From the NCBI GenBank assembly GCA_032871835.1, contig CM065295.1, positions 40,856,360 through 40,920,359 on the forward strand: a stretch of DNA of 64,000 nt, given 5' to 3'. Under the pieces are notes generated by a model, which was not told where the DNA came from, did not search any database, and saw only the letters and a program-made list of their open reading frames with translations. Shown here one piece after another: positions 1-10,149 of the stretch. The position numbers were made by a program, and so were the translations under genes. The stretch is from Dipteronia dyeriana. Lineage: Eukaryota > Streptophyta > Magnoliopsida > Sapindales > Sapindaceae. The stretch's first letter is position 1. Every line of letters begins with the position of its first letter.

Positions 1-447
1 ACTAGTTAGGTCTCTTTCTGCTATCAGACTGGTCCAAGTGGCTATTCCAATATTTTCTGGTGGCAATTCCAAATGCTCATCTCCCATGTCAACTTATGTT
101 CTCCTGCACAAATCTGTAATGAGACATAGGAAGATGAGTGGTTGTCTTTCTACCCTTCTTCACCCAAGCTGTGCTATTTCCCATCTGATAAGGGAGCCCG
201 TATTATTTAGCTTATTGTTTTTGATGTAATTAAGGTTGGTTGCCACCTCAAATGGTACTATGGTTCTATGTGACGTAGGCCTAATTGAATGTGATATGAA
301 TATGTTCCACAGGCCTAACTCAATCTCCAGATTACTGTGCTTGATATGGAATTCCAAAGTGACTTAAAACTCTATAGGCTGAATTACTAATGAGTTTGCA
401 AAATCAACATTCTGCCTGACGAAAATATCGTTCCAAGTAACACTATA
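1..447. other. Non-coding, no feature recognised
   Basis: I see no coding region, RNA gene or clear repeat here. It lies downstream of the stop of the minus-strand transposon-like ORF at 448-855. It is probably the 3' part of the same old retroelement, but nothing in the sequence proves this. Confidence 0.4.
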
Positions 448-855
448 TCACATTCTAAGCAAACTCTCCTGATCTTCTGGAAGCCAAGCGCTGTAATAGT
501 CCAGGATGTCATCAATGCTCAAACTCACCTCAACACTTCTTACCATCACTGTCGAGTGTTGCTGAAAGTAATCTGGCACCATACTTGCATAAAATTCTAC
601 CACCAACAACCGAGTGTACCTGACTGAAGAGGAGACAAGTGATTCCCAACCCCAGCGCTCAACTGTATGGAAAAAAGTCATATTTCTCAACTCTTCCGAA
701 TTAATCTGTCGTTCTGGAAGAACTGCTATTCCTTTGAAGAATTCAAGCCTGCTTGGGAGGTCTTCATTCTGAATACACTGAGGAACAGTGAGGGTTCGAG
801 CTCTTTTCTTCCTTTGACCTTCTTTTTGAGCCGAGTGCTTGGTTCGGAGTGACAT
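448..855 (-). pseudogene. Putative plant transposon protein fragment
   Basis: This minus-strand ORF of 135 residues starts with a basic stretch. It then carries the pattern 'ERWGWESLV...VVEFYASMVPD' (about residues 66-94) and a following segment ending in 'SIDDILDYY'. This resembles the N-terminal part of the 'putative plant transposon protein' family (PF20167-like), whose hallmark is a V-x-E-F-Y-A motif; that assignment is from memory of the family. Full-length members are usually several hundred residues, so this is a fragment. It stops at 448, and its ATG lies only 17 bp from the LTR edge of the element at 873, so the insertion separated it from its upstream sequence. A second, different member of the same family occurs inside the Sirevirus-like derivative at 47432-48489. 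Function unknown. Confidence 0.5.
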
Positions 856-872
856 TTACAATATAACATCTT

Positions 873-1692
873 TGTTGACGTCGATTTCTTGATGTGTCAG
901 AAAGTCAACAAGATTGGATTTAAGCTGTGATCTCAAAGAGAAAGAGAAAGAAGAATGTAATTAGACACAAGTTTTACATGGTAAAACTCCGATGACCGGA
1001 GAAACATCCACGGGTGGTTGAACAAACAATCGAGCCAAAATCCACTATTGAAATAAAGATTTGCAACTCTCGATCTCTCTTTTTTCTCTCTGTATTCTTC
1101 TATATATCTTTATGATGAGATTATGGGTCTATTTATATGTGCATAGAACCCTATCCTTTTTGTACAAGTAATGAAAGATTTTTGTATTTAATTATGATTG
1201 GTTACTTGTTGGAGTTTGTCTTCTTTCCTATTTCAGAGATTTTTATAGAGATCGAATGGGATTCTGGTGATATAGTCCGTTTAGAACTTATTTCCTTATA
1301 AATGCATAGTCTTTTTTGAAGAAATAAAGTTTTTGCCTGACTTGGAACCTTTTTCCTGTTTTGGTATTCTATTATTGGAATTCTTCTTCGACGTGGATAT
1401 CTTTGCGTATTCTAATGACTCTTGGTTCGTATGCAAGTTAAGTACTGGACTTCTTTATTCGGATTTCATATTTGTCCCCGAGTAGAACATGACGTCAACT
1501 GATCCTGAGTAGAACATGACGTCAGCTGATCCCGAGTGGGTCTTGCTAAATGCTTGCATTTATACTTACTCGGGTTCTTATTCTATGGTGATATCTTGAG
1601 GGATATTTTCTGAATGCCTATTCGGATATCCACCTAGTAATCTTATCCACCTTGTCAATGATGTGTACATCTGATAAAATTTACATATGACA
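873..1692 (-). repeat. Tat-1 LTR (3' LTR in element sense)
   Basis: On the + strand it starts TGTTGACGTC and ends CATATGACA, giving TG...CA ends. In element sense a TATA box (TATAAATAG, 1129-1137 on the complement) lies upstream of a hairpin-like module at 976-1015. Two palindromic TGACGTCA sites (1490-1497 and 1517-1524) sit about 350 bp upstream of the TATA box. It matches the LTR at 11870-12688 along its whole length. Confidence 0.9.
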
Positions 1693-1706
1693 ATACCCCC
1701 TTAAAA
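1693..1706 (-). other. Tat-1 polypurine tract
   Basis: On the minus strand the sequence AAGGGGGTAT directly precedes the first base of the 3' LTR (TGTCATATG...). This is the expected position and composition of the primer for plus-strand DNA synthesis. Confidence 0.75.
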
Positions 1707-2050
1707 TATTTTTCACCGAATAGGAATTGGTTCCAGGCGAGAGTATTTTAATCAACCCTTTAATCTTTTAAGTCTCATTAACTCCAAAGTAAATGTCTTG
1801 TCATAATGATGTGTCTTAATGGTGACCATGTAAATTCACTTTGCCTCCTTACGCGAAATCTCAATGATTGCGACATTTTGGAGTCTTGACGGTCTTGGTT
1901 AGTTCTTCTCTTAACACGTGTCTTCTACCGCTTCATTTCTCGATACCATTTATGAGAAACGACCTACGCGTCTGCTAGTACGCCACCTATGTCATCAAAT
2001 ATGTCTTTGATTTTTCCCGCTTCTTGAGACCCTAGGGTTTCGTGTTATTG

Positions 2051-5000
2051 TCCCTTTAAATGCTCCATTGAACGAGGTTGCTCTGGTTTATTCTCACAAA
2101 TTCAAACCAAGAATTTCCAACCCAGATTTCTTTATGCAGAAGTCCTTTAGTCTCCGTTGAAGTTTCTACCACAGGTTTCTTTACTCAAAAGGTTAGTTTT
2201 AACGGATCCATCTTCCCGTCGTCTTTTTACTATAGCTCTCGAAGCGCTTGATCGTAGAGATTTTCAACTGGTTTCTTACGCTCGTAGATTATTGGGGGAA
2301 ATCTCTCCTGATGAACCTCTTTTTTTAGATGTTGACGTTTCCAGGCTTTACCCTGATGCCCATTTTAATTCTGAATCTAGTTCTGAATCTATTGTTTCTG
2401 ATCACAGGGTACCTATTCGATCGAGGAGGGTGAAACATCAAAGTAGAAGTGAAGTCCACAAGCACAACTCAGGCAGCGTTCGAATCAGAGAGCAAATTGT
2501 AGATGAGAATAACGTTGAAGAGGAGTTTAGAAACTCTCGTATCTTTTTTTTCTGTTGATAGCCCGAGTGGGTATGATGCCGAACCGAATGTGGTTAGGGA
2601 AGATGAGATCGAGAAGTATCATGCTCAATTTGATTTGGACAACTCGGTTATAATGTCTCCTGCTGGTAATAGAACCGCGTGGAACCCTCCCCCGGGTATG
2701 GTGGCTATTTATGGGTCCATGCTTTGTTGCGGCGTCAAACTTTCTCTCTAGCTGTTTATTGCCTGGTTTCTGGCTGAAGCGGGGATCGCTCCAGCCCAAC
2801 TGGCCCCGAATAGCTATAAGATCTTGATAAGCATGTGGCATATGTGAAGCCGGATGAACCTGTCGCCACCTTCCCTAAGTGAAATCAGGCACTTCTACAC
2901 ACTAAGGCAATCAGGTCGGACAGGGACTTATTTTCTCATATCCAATCCACCGGATTGTTGGGTCCCTGAGGGGACAAAAGTGAATCGGGGAGTTGACACC
3001 TCTGATGACGTAAAAAAGAGAGGTTTCGTATGGGGATTCCCTTCGTCAAACAAGCACTGGAAGAACAGTTGGTTTTTTACCGGAGAGAATTTAGGACTTC
3101 AAGTTACTCCTTCGGTCGAGGAGAATCGGACGGTATTGAAGGTTCCCTGCTTTTTATGTTCCCCTTTTTCGGTTCCTCAAACAAATGGAACAAGAAAAAG
3201 CTTGAATTCTCCGATGCTGAACTGACCGGACTTGATCAAGCTACCGTGCGTACTTTGGAAAAAAGAAGCATGTCTTATCTTTTCAGCGAGAAGAAGATGA
3301 TAGAGCTTGGCTTTTTTAGCCAAATTTCAGGCTATCGCAGGCGACGTAAGTAATCTTACCACCCTTTTTTTTATATATTCTGCTTTTTATATTCTGACAT
3401 GATTCTCTTTATCATTCAAGTGTATGACTCAGACATCGTCTGTGACGTCCAAGCTCGCCAGGTGAAATCAATCCTTCAGGAGAGCCAAAAAGAAGCTTCT
3501 TATCAAAGCAAAGAAGGTATTGCCCCGTCTGAGTCGGATGAGGAAACTGAAGAGGCTGAAATAAGGATCCCTGAGTACGTCCCCGAGAAAGTCATCCATT
3601 CGACCATAGGGGAATCTAGTGATCCGATAGGCCCAGCTGACCACACTCAGAAATTGCCTGAAGATTGGGGGAGGCAAAGTGATGGTCTTGATGGATGTCA
3701 GGGATGGAGATAAAACCTCAGATGGACAAGCAAACCTTGATCCTGACTTTTTTGGTTCCTTCCGAGATGAAGATCAAGAAGAACCTTCGGCTGATCTCAG
3801 CTTCCATCGTACTCGGGCTGAGAAACGGAAAGCGGTCGACTCTCCTGCTCGTCCTCATAAGGTTCATCGGGTAGTTTCATTCATTGAATTGAGTGATGAA
3901 GATACCGAGGCTGAGATTCCTCCGAGTGTTCATGTTGAAACATCAGTAGGAGCGGAAACATCTGATCCGAACAAGGGCTCCTTCCCTCCTGAGGTTGAAG
4001 ATGTAAGGGCTGAACCTTTGAGAGGTCCTTCCTATCCTTCTCCCTAGGATATGTTGAGGGCAATGTCATCCGATTGGGCTTTCATCAGGCTTTGCTCGAT
4101 TTGATGTGTCCAAATATCATGCTCGATTTGATTTGGACAACTCGGCTTGATGTTTCAGGGATGCTTCTTTAACGACCCGTCTTAAGAATATTTTTAACGG
4201 TGCATCTTATGTAAGCTTTATAGATGGTGACCAAGTTTGCTGAGTTGGTTCAGACGCAACAACATCAAGCCGATTGAATAAGGCGTCTTGAACCTCAACT
4301 GAAGGAGAGTGAGGATAACAGTGCTCGGGTTGAATCGGCTTATCAAAAGGATGTGAGCTCTGCTCAGATGTTTACAGACCATTGTTTGGCCAAGCAAGTG
4401 GAGGCCGAGGAAAGAGCTTCTTTGGTAGAGGAGAAGGCTATGTCGCTTCAAAACTTATTTTATTCTGCCCAGGAATCGATGCTCAAAGCCGAATAAGAAG
4501 CGGAGCAGTCCAAGTCGTCTTATGAGTAGAAGATCGAAGACTTGGACCGTCAAGCTTTGACGGTCGAGTCCCTATCCAAGGATGCCAGGTTGGAACTTGA
4601 AGTCCAGTGGGTCGATCATTTTAAAAGATCCTCAGCTTATGATGCCCTCCTCCTTTGGGAATTTCAGCGAGGGTTAGTTTCAGCTGGTGAATTTTTTAAG
4701 GTCAAGAATCGGGAAACTGAAAAAACCCGAACCAACTGAGAGCTGTCAATCAAGAACCACGTGGATCGATCCCTGGAATCTCTTCATACTCATATGAAAG
4801 AGTGGAGAGCTTATTGCCGCAGCCGAGGTAAAGAGCCCCATCTTATGCATTTGGAGGTTCCATCAGAGCATTCTCTCTCCACCTTCTATGCCAGTTAAGA
4901 ATCCGGGGTAGAAGGTTCGACGCCTGATGTTGGCCCGATCCCTGAAGTAGATTACAGTGAGTGGTAAATGATTTGGTTGACACAATTGCTTGGTCTTCAA

Positions 5001-5155
5001 ATGAAAGTCTCATCCGTGAGTATGAAATGGTGTCTGGCCCGAGCATCGACAAGAGTTCCAAATCCTCTTCCCAGCCTTAGTTATTTTTGTAAAGATTCAC
5101 CTTTGTAAAGATTTTTATCAATGAAAGTCATGTGAACTATTTAATTTTAGAAAAC
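2051..5155 (+). pseudogene. Antisense extra ORF of Tat-1 (putative gypsy-type transposon protein), degenerate
   Basis: Coding-like segments run on the + strand, opposite to gag-pol, from about 2134 to 5077. The part around 2780-3070 reads as '...APAQLAPNSYKIL...' followed by '...GFPSSNKHWKNSWFF', the signature of the 'putative gypsy type transposon' family (Transposase_28, PF04195-like; recalled, not searched). The C-terminal part (about 4210-4740) is rich in Glu, Lys and Leu and looks coiled-coil. A TATA-like CCTTTAAATG (about 2050-2060) and a CT-rich leader precede it. A candidate intron spans 3346-3420 (donor GTAAGT, acceptor TTCAAG, phase 1, frame kept across it). An AATGAA-type 3' signal follows at about 5118-5130. 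Several stops and frame changes break it. A sister copy lies at 41964-44606. Confidence 0.65.
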
Positions 5156-5204
5156 CAAGTGGTTTAATCCGACTCATTACTCACAAAATTTCACCGAGTA
5201 CCGA

Positions 5205-5580
5205 GTACCGAATATCTTATCTAACTTGGTTTTATTATTTAGAGTTGCTTCTAACGCCGAGTATCTTATTGAACTGGCTAACGCAATCTCTGCCAAATCT
5301 TGCTAAACTGGCTATTGTAATCTTTTTGTGCCAAGTATCTTATTAAACTGGCTAATGTAATCTTTTTGTGCCAAATATCTTATTAAACTGGCTAATTCTG
5401 TCCGAGTAACTTCACCAAGTATCTTATTAAACTTGGCTTTGTTACCCAGAGCTACTTTTAATGCCAAGTATCTTATTAAACTGGCTAATTTTGTCCAAGT
5501 AACTTCATCGAGTATCTTATTAAACTTGGTTTTATTACCCGGAGCTACTTTTAACGCCAATTATCTTATTAAACTGGCTT
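5205..5580. repeat. 93-bp tandem repeat, 3' untranslated region of Tat-1
   Basis: The phrase TATCTTATTAAACTGGCT recurs with small changes. The full unit is about 93 bp, seen twice almost complete (roughly 5395-5580) with more diverged or shortened units before it. The array lies between the end of the antisense ORF and the end of integrase, where the two coding directions converge. Read on the minus strand the repeats happen to be open, but I do not regard that as a gene. Confidence 0.75.
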
Positions 5581-6255
5581 TATATTAACCGAGTCATCTT
5601 GAAATAAGCGAGTAGATTAACTCGTATTTAATACTCGGTTATTACCCAAACATTACATCAAGGCTCATCATGATCATATGTTCGAGTCCTCGTACAAGTT
5701 ACCAAGAACGTCTCCCCAGTTTTGTCTGTGCAAGGGTTCACCGAACCGTTAAGCTTTTCGAACCGCTTAACACAGCTGCGCATTTCACAGAGATTTTTCT
5801 CTACAGCGTCCTAAGCCGTTTTTCAGAATCTGGTGCATTGGGTTTGCCTTTTTGCTAAGGTTGATTGACCTTGCTCGGCTGGCATGCTCCTTCGAGCTTC
5901 TCCGCCCATTCGGGAATTAATGGTCCCGAGTATTCTATTTGCATGTTCTTATTATCATGCTCTTCTTTCATATGTTCTTATTATCATATGCTTTATATTT
6001 CAGAAATCTCGAGTTTGATTTTTATTTATAACTGCAAAACCAACAATGATTTAAATTTCAAAGCTAATAATTGACCTGACAAAAATTGTCCTGACAAAAA
6101 TTGTCCTAACTAAAAAGGAAACAAAATTTTAAGAATAGAAAATCTTCAAATATTGGGCGTTGCATGGTCGGGGTAAGACCCCTCCATCTGGATGTGCAAT
6201 CCAATATGCTCCATGGCCAGCTACTCATTCAATCTTGTATAGGCCTTCCCACTTG
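5581..6255. other. Tat-1 non-coding spacer
   Basis: No protein-like sequence is recognisable on either strand. It separates the tandem repeat from the integrase C-terminus and is probably part of the 3' untranslated region of the gag-pol transcript. Confidence 0.4.
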
Positions 6256-7594
6256 TCAACCAAGGAACCTGCAACTTTGTTTTTTGTATTCAGCGACACC
6301 TTTCTGAGTACCAGGTCTCCCAGTTGGAATTTCCTGACTCGAACATGAGAATTGTAGTGGCGAGTTACTCTTTGTTGATATGCCATATTTTGGTATTTGG
6401 GACTTCTCCCTTTTCTCTTCTAGTTCATCTAGACTTTGTAACAGTATATCAACATTTTGGTCTTCATTATATAGCCTGACCATGGGTGATGCATATGATG
6501 TTTCTATGGGGATAACAACTTCTGTTCCAAACGCTAAAGTGAATGGGGTCTCTCATGTTGAAGTTCTTGCTGTCGTCCGATATGCCCATAACACTAAGGG
6601 AAGTTTTTCAACCCAACTTCTTTTCTTGGCACTTGGCTTTGCTTTAAGTGTATGCTTGATGATTTTGTTTACTGACTCAGCTTGTCCATTTGTTTGAGGG
6701 TGAGCAGGTGTGGCGTAGTAATTGGCAATTTAGTACTCTTTGTACAGCTGTCTGAATTTTAGATTATCGAACTGGGTGCCGTTATCAGTGATGATAGTGT
6801 TTGGGACTCCAAACATGTAGAGTAGATTTTTCTTCACGAAATTTGTGATATTTTCTTCTGTGATATGCACTAAGGCTTCAGCTTCTGCCCACTTTGTGAA
6901 ATAGTCAACTTCTACTATTGCATGCTTCGCTTCACCCTCTGTCCCTGCTGGCATTGGGCCAATTAAATCCAAGCCCCACATGGCAAATGGCCATGGGGAC
7001 GTAAGGTTTCTAAGTTGTTTGGGGAGTTATCGGATATCGTTAGCGATCCTTTGGCATGTATTGCAGCTTTTCGAACATTGTTGTGCATCCGAGAATAAAG
7101 TGGGCCAATAATAACCTTGCCTAAGTACCTTGTGTGCTAAAATTTTTCCCCAGTATGGTTTCCGCATACTCCAACGTGGATTTCCTATAGTATCTAATAT
7201 GCATCTTCCTCTGATATACATCTTTGAAGTGTTCGGAAAAACCCCCTTCTGTACAGTTCTCCTCCGATTAATGTGTATCTTGCTGACTGATACCTGATAC
7301 GTTTGGCTTGTAGGGGATCTTCCGGTTTACGCCTTCTTCCAGGAACTTTTTTAGAAGAGTCATCCAACCGTCTGACGGTGTTCGAATTTCTGAGATTTTA
7401 AAGTTTTTTGGCTCAACTGTGCTCGGTTTGAGGAGATGTACGACCAGAATAGTTTTTGGCCTAATTGTGGTCGTTGCTGATGCTAGCTTGGACAAAGCAT
7501 CTGCCTTTTCATTCTCCTCCCTGAGGATCTGGGCAATCTTATATTCTTTAAATTTCTGAAGGAGTTGTTTTGCTATGTCACGATAATCTATCAT
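6256..7594 (-). pseudogene. Tat-1 integrase, frameshifted
   Basis: Integrase inserts the element cDNA into chromosomal DNA. Reading from high to low coordinates, an H2C2-type zinc-binding region (about 7030-7220, 'GYYWPTLFSDAQQC...CNTCQ') is followed by the catalytic core (6730-6981). The core has 'WGLDLIGPMPAG' with the first Asp and 'ITDNGTQFDN' with the second Asp. The conserved 'HPQTNGQAESVNKIIK' stretch carrying the catalytic Glu continues in another frame around 6640-6720. The C-terminal domain ('...VVIPIETSYASPMVRLYNEDQN') ends near 6256. The three frames needed to read it, plus stops, show it is broken, but the catalytic residues I can see are intact. Confidence 0.85.
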
Positions 7595-7612
7595 ACCTTC
7601 ATCTCTGGCTTG

Positions 7613-7924
7613 CTATTCGTCCAGGACTTGGTTAACTACTACTTGTGAGTCACTGAATATCTCGATCTTATCTACTCTGAGGGCTATGCAGACTCTGAGT
7701 CCAGCTAGTAGCGCCTCATACTCGGCTTGATTATTCGTTGCTTTGAAGTCGAATCTCATGGCACACTCGACATCATCTTCTTCCAGGGTGCATACTACGA
7801 TCCCTGCCCCACTGCCGTGAGTGTTAGAAGAGCCATCGACATATAATTTCCATGAGAAACTTTTGCCCAACATCTTTTTTGCTTCCAGGTTTGGTTTTGT
7901 GAACTCTGCTATAAAATCTGCCAC
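7613..7924 (-). pseudogene. Tat-1 second RNase H domain (archaeal type)
   Basis: This 103-residue open stretch contains 'LYVDGSSNTHGSGAGIVV' (first catalytic Asp), 'NNQAEYEALLAGL' (catalytic Glu) and 'IFSDSQVVVNQV' (catalytic Asp). That is the pattern of an archaeal-type RNase HI. An extra RNase H placed between the usual RT-RNase H and integrase is a known feature of Tat-lineage elements, where it is thought to help degrade the RNA strand during reverse transcription. All three acidic residues are present. It belongs to the same polyprotein as its neighbours but is now separated from them by stops. Confidence 0.85.
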
Positions 7925-8071
7925 TACTTGGCCTTTGCGAGATGTCCTGAGGACGCATTGGATATCGAATTCACTTAGCTCGATTGCCCATTTGGTTAGT
8001 CTTCCTGAAATTTCTGGCTTCTGTAAAATTTGCTTAAGTGGCCAATCGGTGAGGACCTGGATTGTATGAGC

Positions 8072-9335
8072 CTAAAAGTATGGCCTTAGCTTCCTTGCTG
8101 CCGAGACCAATGCTATGACCATTTTTTTTGCCTGTGAATACCTATTTTTAGCTAAAAGAAGTGCCTTGCTGGTATAGTACACTGGCCTCTGTACTCCATC
8201 CTCTGTTCTGACTAGAACTGAGATTGCTGCTAATTCTATAATTGATAAGTACAAGTGGAGTATCTCTCCCATTTTTGGTTTCGAAAGGATGAGAGTTTGC
8301 CTTATGTACTCTTTGATTTTTAAGAACGCCTGCTCACATTCTTCGTTCCATTCGAGTCATTTTCCTTTTTTTAATTTCTTTAAAAATGGGAGCACATTTG
8401 TCTGTGGCATTTGAAATAAATCTACCCAAGGAAGCTAAGCATCCTGTTAAGCGCTGCACTTCTTTTAACGTCCTTGGTGAGTTCATTTTTTGTAGGGCTT
8501 GGATCTTTTCAAGGTTTACTTCGATTCCCTTCTGGTGAACTTGGAAACCCAGGAACCTTCATGAAGGAACTCCAAATAGGCATTTATTCGGGTTCGGCTT
8601 CATTTGATATCTCCTCAAGACGTCGAATGTCTCTAGTAGATCTGAGGTATATCTGTCTGCCGAGATGCTCTTGGTCAACATGTCATCTATGTAAACTTCC
8701 ATGTTTCTTCCTATTTGGCGTGAGAAGATTCTATTGACCAGCCTTTGGTATGTTGCCCCTGCATTTTTTAGCTAGAAAGGCATTACTATGTAACAGTATT
8801 AGCTCTGATCGGTTGTGAACACCGTTTTTTCTTCGTCAGCCTTATTCATCCAGATTTGGTTATATCCTGAGTAGGCGTCCATGAAACTGAGTAACTCGTG
8901 GCCCGATGTAGCATCAACTAGTTGGTCTATCCTTGGCAGTGGAAAACTGTCTTTTGGACATGCCTTATTTAAATCTGTGAAAACTACACACATTCTCCAC
9001 TGACCATTTTTCTTTTAGACGAGGACCATATTAGCTACCCATTGAGGGTAGCCAATCTCTCTAATTGACCCTACAACGAGTAACTTCTCCACTTCCTGCT
9101 TGATTACCTGACTTCTCTTAAGATTGAATGACTTTCTCTTTTGTATTACTGGTTTTACATTCGGGTCTATCGCGAGACGGTGAGATATTATTCGGGCATC
9201 TATCTCGACCATGTCTTCATGACTCCAGACGAACACATCTTTGTACTCTTTGAGCAGATCAGTGAGGCTTTGTTTAACTTTTCCTTCTAAATTGGCCCCG
9301 ATCTTGATCTTCTTATCTGGTTCATCTTTTTTCAA
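8072..9335 (-). pseudogene. Tat-1 reverse transcriptase and RNase H, degenerate
   Basis: In minus-strand order, the pre-RT and fingers region is at 9015-9335 ('...VKPVIQKRKSFN...EEVEKLLVVGSIREI.YPQWVANMVLV'). The palm follows at 8799-8993 ('VFTDLNKACPKDSFPLPRIDQLVD...FMDAYSGYNQI') with the first catalytic Asp, and the YIDD box is read on the complement of about 8690-8705. The canonical RNase H part ('ELAAISVLVRTEDGVQRPVYYTSKAL') is at 8072-8272. This is a Ty3/gypsy RT. Frame changes around 8275-8800 disrupt it, so no functional polyprotein can be made from this copy. Confidence 0.85.
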
Positions 9336-9368
9336 GATTATTTATTCGACCGGTTCATTTTTGGACTC

Positions 9369-9990
9369 CTACGGTTCTTCCCTTGGGTCAAATTCGAATG
9401 ATAGTGACTCTTTGTTCTGATTTAGCTGTGTTATAATGCATACTTGTCCACCATTGTCTCTATCTTTGTAAACTGGCAGATTAGCTCTTCGGGCTATCTC
9501 CTGGGACCCCTTGACTACTCCGACCCCCCGTTCGGTCGGGAATTTGATCATTAGGGCGTAAATAGCTGTTACGACCTTAGTTTTATTCAATAATGGCCGA
9601 CCTAACAGTGCATTATAAGGCCAATTATTTAAGTCTACCACTACAAAATCGAGTAATATTGTTCTCTAGCAAGGTTCTACTCCAATTTTTACGGGCAACT
9701 TTGTCATCCCGGGAGACCTGGCCTCAACTCCCCCAAACCCTTTGAGTGGGGTATGAAAAAGCTGTAAATCCTTTCGGCCAAATCTAAGTTGATCGTAGAC
9801 AGCTACATTGAGAATATCAGCCGAACTACCATTGTCTATTAAAATTCTCCTGACTTCCCTGTGTCCAATTCGAGCACTTATGACCAGGATGTCATTTGGT
9901 CTAACATCGACCCCATGTGAGTCAACTTCTGTGAATATTATCGGGTCTCATCCTTCCTTTACCCTTTTCGGGTTTGGTTCGACAGAGTTG
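9369..9990 (-). pseudogene. Tat-1 aspartic protease
   Basis: Retroviral-type protease that cuts the polyprotein. On the complement of about 9825-9850 the active-site segment reads 'ILIDNGSSADI', with the catalytic Asp kept and Asn in place of the usual Thr. The flap-to-C-terminal region continues as 'DFVVVDLNNWPYNALLGRPLLNKTK', where 'ALLGRP' is the second conserved protease motif (9560-9650). The segment 9369-9641 is open; an in-frame stop near 9668 separates it from the active-site part. Confidence 0.8.
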
Positions 9991-10149
9991 ACATCAAAGT
10001 TCTGTCTTACCTCCACCGCTTCTCTGATTTCCTGTGTTCGTTCTCGGTTACTTCTTCCAGTTGATGGTCCCCTAAAGATTGTTTGTATTACCTCATTGGC
10101 CTCGGGGTTGGCCATTGGTTTCGACCGGAGCTATGATTAGCTCTAGTCT

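Noticed and set aside
5312..5560. Minus-strand ORF with a 31-residue repeat
   Set aside because: It is the 93-bp tandem repeat (93 = 3 x 31) read in an open frame; no start context and no counterpart in Tat-2.
9808..10140. Plus-strand ORFs across 9808-10572
   Set aside because: They are antisense shadows of the Tat-1 protease and gag C-terminal region.
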